Of a stretch of DNA of 16,777 nt, positions 14,559-16,777 are shown piece after piece (the first letter of the stretch is position 1; every line of letters starts with the position of its first letter). A program made the translations under genes and the position numbers. The notes beneath the pieces are model-generated. The model ran no database searches. It was not told the DNA's origin and saw nothing but the letters and a program-made list of their open reading frames with translations. Source of the stretch: SVTX01 sp964526505 (lineage in GTDB: Bacteria > Bacillota > Clostridia > Oscillospirales > CAG-272); NCBI GenBank assembly GCA_964526505.1, contig CAZGJC010000038.1:1-16777 (forward strand), written 5' to 3'.

Positions 14559-15188
14559 TTATTGGTTTTCTTTTATAAGAATAATATCGGACGCATACGG
14601 GAGTTCTTTTATCCAATCACAGAAAGTGTGCCACTCGGCAAGTTTATGGCTTTTCCGTGCGTAGTAAATGCTTATGAGATTTTCGTAATTCAGAGTTACC
14701 GTTCTCATTTGGTTATAAGAAGACGGCAACGTTTGAATCATGTTGTGCCAATGCTGTCTGTTTGAAGTGTCGGCAAGAAATGCAACTCTTTCACTTTCAA
14801 GATATTCGATTACCCTGTCCAGCATATCCAACGCTCCTGCGTCCATCCTGTCATGGGAAAAATCGTCTCTTGAAAATTCCTTTGCCTGAATTTTGTGCAT
14901 GGTTGAGGTTGAATTGGCAACCGTTCCGACCTTGTAGGTGTCAAATTCTTTCCACCAATAAAGCGGTGCGGTAATATCAAGCGAGACAAAAATTTGTCTG
15001 AGATATTTGCGGTGGTCGCTTCCTGCACTTGCAAGGCGTTTTGCAAGCGAAAGGTCGTTCTCCCCAAGTACGTAATTTCCGCAATCGTCATAGTAACTGT
15101 CGCTTCTTGACCAACTATTCAGAGGGTTGCGAGCTCCACGTATTGCGTTTTCAAAATTCATTACCGAAACTCTTTGAATTTTAAGCAT
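14559..15188 (-). CDS. ThyX-like protein lacking the thymidylate synthase signature
   Basis: The 209-aa product follows the outline of FAD-dependent thymidylate synthase ThyX. It has an NFENAIRGARNPLNSW start (compare the family's AxRxAR), a SDHRKYLRQIFVSLDITAPL segment (57-76) where ThyX has its E-x-x-x-F-x-x-K/xAP stretch, and a late helix NLISIYYARKSHKLAEWHTF (170-189) matching the family's RxLxNFxxLRxxxxAQWEI. The ThyX motif RHRxxSxNExSxR should come just after the AP, but here the residues are EFDTYKVGTVANSTSTMHK, so the FAD/dUMP-contacting arginines are absent. It is probably not a thymidylate synthase. The start follows AAGGAGAG, and a consensus promoter lies 35 bases upstream. The lipoprotein gene follows after 57 bases. 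The family call is from memory of the alignment pattern and is moderate. Confidence 0.6.
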   Translation of the reverse strand: MLKIQRVSVMNFENAIRGARNPLNSWSRSDSYYDDCGNYVLGENDLSLAKRLASAGSDHRKYLRQIFVSLDITAPLYWWKEFDTYKVGTVANSTSTMHKIQAKEFSRDDFSHDRMDAGALDMLDRVIEYLESERVAFLADTSNRQHWHNMIQTLPSSYNQMRTVTLNYENLISIYYARKSHKLAEWHTFCDWIKELPYASDIILIKENQ

Positions 15189-15223
15189 TTCGCTCTCCTT
15201 TTTGCGTTTGTCCTATCCGTGTT

Positions 15224-15253
15224 ATTATACCATATTTGCTTACTTTTTGTCAA
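15224..15253 (-). promoter_or_regulatory. SigA-type promoter of the ThyX-like gene and lipoprotein
   Basis: On the minus strand TTGACA (15253-15248), an 18-base spacer and TATAAT (15229-15224). Transcription should start near 15217, about 28 bases before the ATG. No terminator separates the ThyX-like gene from the lipoprotein gene, so both may be read from here. Confidence 0.82.
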
Positions 15254-15289
15254 CCATACTTATTGACCAATTTATTTTTTTTCGTTCTA

Positions 15290-15318
15290 TTGACTTTGCA
15301 CAACGTTTGATTTATAAT
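15290..15318 (+). promoter_or_regulatory. SigA-type promoter of rmuC
   Basis: TTGACT (15290-15295), a 17-base spacer and TATAAT (15313-15318) on the plus strand. The expected start is near 15325, giving a 25-base leader with CGGGAG (15338-15343) as the ribosome binding site. Its -35 is only 36 bases from the -35 of the divergent promoter. Confidence 0.85.
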
Positions 15319-15349
15319 AACTATACAGTATGTTTTACGGGAGTTTGTT

Positions 15350-16672
15350 ATGGAAATTGTAATTCTTGTTTTTTGTATCTTGACCTGTGTCATCAGTGCC
15401 GTATGTTGTTTTTTCACAGTCTCATTCTCAAAAAAATTGAAAAGTATAAATTCGGATGATACTCGTTCCGATATCAAAGACCTGCGTGAATATTTGCTCA
15501 ATGAATTTTCTCGTTACAGACAGGAACAAAACACGAGCAATTATAATCAACGTCAGGAAATATCGCAAAACCTTGCAAGTATCGGCGAAACCGTAAAGCA
15601 ACTCACAAAAACCAATTCCGATATGCTTACGGCAATATATAAAGATATATTCGGCAAACTCAACGAGTTGCGAGACAAAAATAACGAAGATTTGCAAAAG
15701 CAAAACGTAATTATTCAATCGTCGCTTGACAAAATACGTGAGAGCAACGAAAAAAAACTTGAAGAAATGCGAACCGTGGTTGATGAAAAACTCACCAATA
15801 CTCTAACGGAAAGACTTGATTCGTCCTTTAAAACCGTATCCGAACAATTAACAAATCTTTATAAAGCACTCGGCGAAATGAAAGAAATGTCGGGAGGCAT
15901 CACGGAACATGTATCCGTACTAAACCGTGTGCTTACCAATGTCAAAGCGAGAGGCACGTGGGCGGAAGTTCAACTTAAAAATATTCTTGACCAAAGCATA
16001 CCTCAAATGTACGTCGAAAATTACGCTCCCAATGAAAAATCACGTGACAGAGTTGAATTTGCAATTAAAATACCCTCGGGTGACGGCAACTGCGAGATAA
16101 CTTATCTTCCACTTGACTCCAAATTCCCCGTTGAGGACTATATCCGCCTGTGCGACGCCGCCGATAACGCTGATAAAGTTGCACTTGATAAGGCAAGAAA
16201 AGACCTTGAAGAGAGAGTTTTGCACGAGGCGAAAAGTGTGTCAAAATACATATGTGTCCCGAAAACAACGCCGTTTGCCATTATGTATCTTGCCACCGAG
16301 GGTCTTTATGCCGAGATCGTTTCTTCTAAAAACGGCTTGGTCGAAAAAATTCAGCGTGAATATAACGTTATGATTGCAGGCCCCACAACAATAACCGCCC
16401 TGCTAAATTCAATATCAATGGGCTTTAAGATTATGGCAATCAATCAAAAAGCCGACGAGGTAAGACAAATATTGTCCGCCGTAAAAACTCAATATGATAA
16501 ATTCGGCGACCTGCTCGGCAAAGCCAAGAAAAGAATTGACGATGCAGGCAAAACTCTTGAAGAGGCACAAAGAAAGAACGAATTTATTCAAAGAAAACTC
16601 AAAGCAATCGAAGCGGTCAGTATCGAGGAGTCCGAAACCATTCTTGAAATCCCCGAACCATCGGACGACTAA
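15350..16672 (+). CDS. rmuC: DNA recombination protein RmuC homologue
   Basis: Predicted membrane-anchored nuclease-like protein; in E. coli RmuC limits inversion at short inverted repeats. The 440 aa show one N-terminal membrane anchor (residues 2-25), a long charged coiled coil (about 38-180, rich in K, E, Q and N), then the RmuC domain with the hallmark RGTWAEVQLKNIL (201-213), LPLDSKFPVEDY (253-264), and the later MYLATEGLYAEI and GPTTITALLNSISMGF segments. The C terminus is a further coiled coil with an acidic end. Length is typical. The ATG follows CGGGAG at seven-base spacing and its own promoter lies just upstream. It is monocistronic; no terminator is visible in the 105 bases that follow. 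Confidence 0.96.
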   Translation: MEIVILVFCILTCVISAVCCFFTVSFSKKLKSINSDDTRSDIKDLREYLLNEFSRYRQEQNTSNYNQRQEISQNLASIGETVKQLTKTNSDMLTAIYKDIFGKLNELRDKNNEDLQKQNVIIQSSLDKIRESNEKKLEEMRTVVDEKLTNTLTERLDSSFKTVSEQLTNLYKALGEMKEMSGGITEHVSVLNRVLTNVKARGTWAEVQLKNILDQSIPQMYVENYAPNEKSRDRVEFAIKIPSGDGNCEITYLPLDSKFPVEDYIRLCDAADNADKVALDKARKDLEERVLHEAKSVSKYICVPKTTPFAIMYLATEGLYAEIVSSKNGLVEKIQREYNVMIAGPTTITALLNSISMGFKIMAINQKADEVRQILSAVKTQYDKFGDLLGKAKKRIDDAGKTLEEAQRKNEFIQRKLKAIEAVSIEESETILEIPEPSDD

Positions 16673-16713
16673 TTCCGCCCACTTGTGATAAATAGAACGC
16701 TTTTTAAACACTT

Positions 16714-16742
16714 ACTATAACAAAGCCTCGCCAGATTGTCAA
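16714..16742 (-). promoter_or_regulatory. Candidate SigA promoter pointing into the 3' end of rmuC
   Basis: On the minus strand a perfect TTGACA (16742-16737), a 17-base spacer and TATAGT (16719-16714). The expected start near 16707 would make a transcript antisense to rmuC. No minus-strand gene with a ribosome binding site lies downstream: the open frame there starts at the predicted transcript start itself and only mirrors rmuC. Confidence 0.5.
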
Positions 16743-16777
16743 GCCAAGTGCAACACTTTTTTCAAAAAATCGTTAGG

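Noticed and set aside
16415..16711. 98-aa minus-strand frame behind the right-edge promoter
   Set aside because: Its start codon would sit at the predicted transcription start with no ribosome binding site, and it mirrors the conserved RmuC C terminus.

Overview
The window reads as chromosomal DNA of a low-GC (about 40% by eye) Gram-positive bacterium, most likely a Clostridia member of the Oscillospirales/Eubacteriales type. The grounds are the rplM-rpsI operon, a PcrA helicase with a C-terminal Tudor-like domain and an insertion after Walker A that I remember from Oscillospiraceae-type sequences, a triple-S1 protein, TTG starts, strong AGGAGG ribosome binding sites, and textbook SigA promoters (TTGACA-N17-TATAAT). 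No rRNA, tRNA, CRISPR array, insertion sequence or clear prophage block was seen. The lineage is an inference from these traits, not from a database search.

Layout. (1) 47-900, minus strand: rplM-rpsI behind a near-perfect SigA promoter. (2) 1196-2185, plus strand: an S1-domain RNA-binding protein whose last codons overlap convergently with pcrA. (3) 2178-9413, minus strand: a tight cluster transcribed secA, a 230-aa membrane protein, a 447-aa membrane protein, pcrA, with gaps of 2 to 20 bp. It joins the Sec motor and a DNA helicase to two unrecognised membrane proteins. (4) 9602-11204, plus strand: trmL-mnmA, two enzymes that both modify the tRNA wobble nucleotide, ended by a strong hairpin terminator. 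(5) 11259-15188, minus strand: a 209-aa protein that looks like a ThyX homologue without its catalytic motif, then a 1080-aa lipoprotein. The lipoprotein has a repeat linker, a string of CxxC modules and a C-terminal GH123/DUF4091 glycosidase-like domain. (6) 15350-16672, plus strand: rmuC. The last about 100 bases hold no gene but a good SigA promoter that points back into rmuC.

Most of the window is housekeeping: translation, protein export, tRNA modification and genome maintenance. The less ordinary parts are the two membrane proteins that share a repeated hydrophobic module, the ThyX-like protein without its signature, the modular surface lipoprotein, and the antisense promoter at the right edge. 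I found no clear defence or mobile system. No gene-free stretch exceeds 300 bases; the longest (901-1195) holds the rplM promoter and the S1 gene leader.
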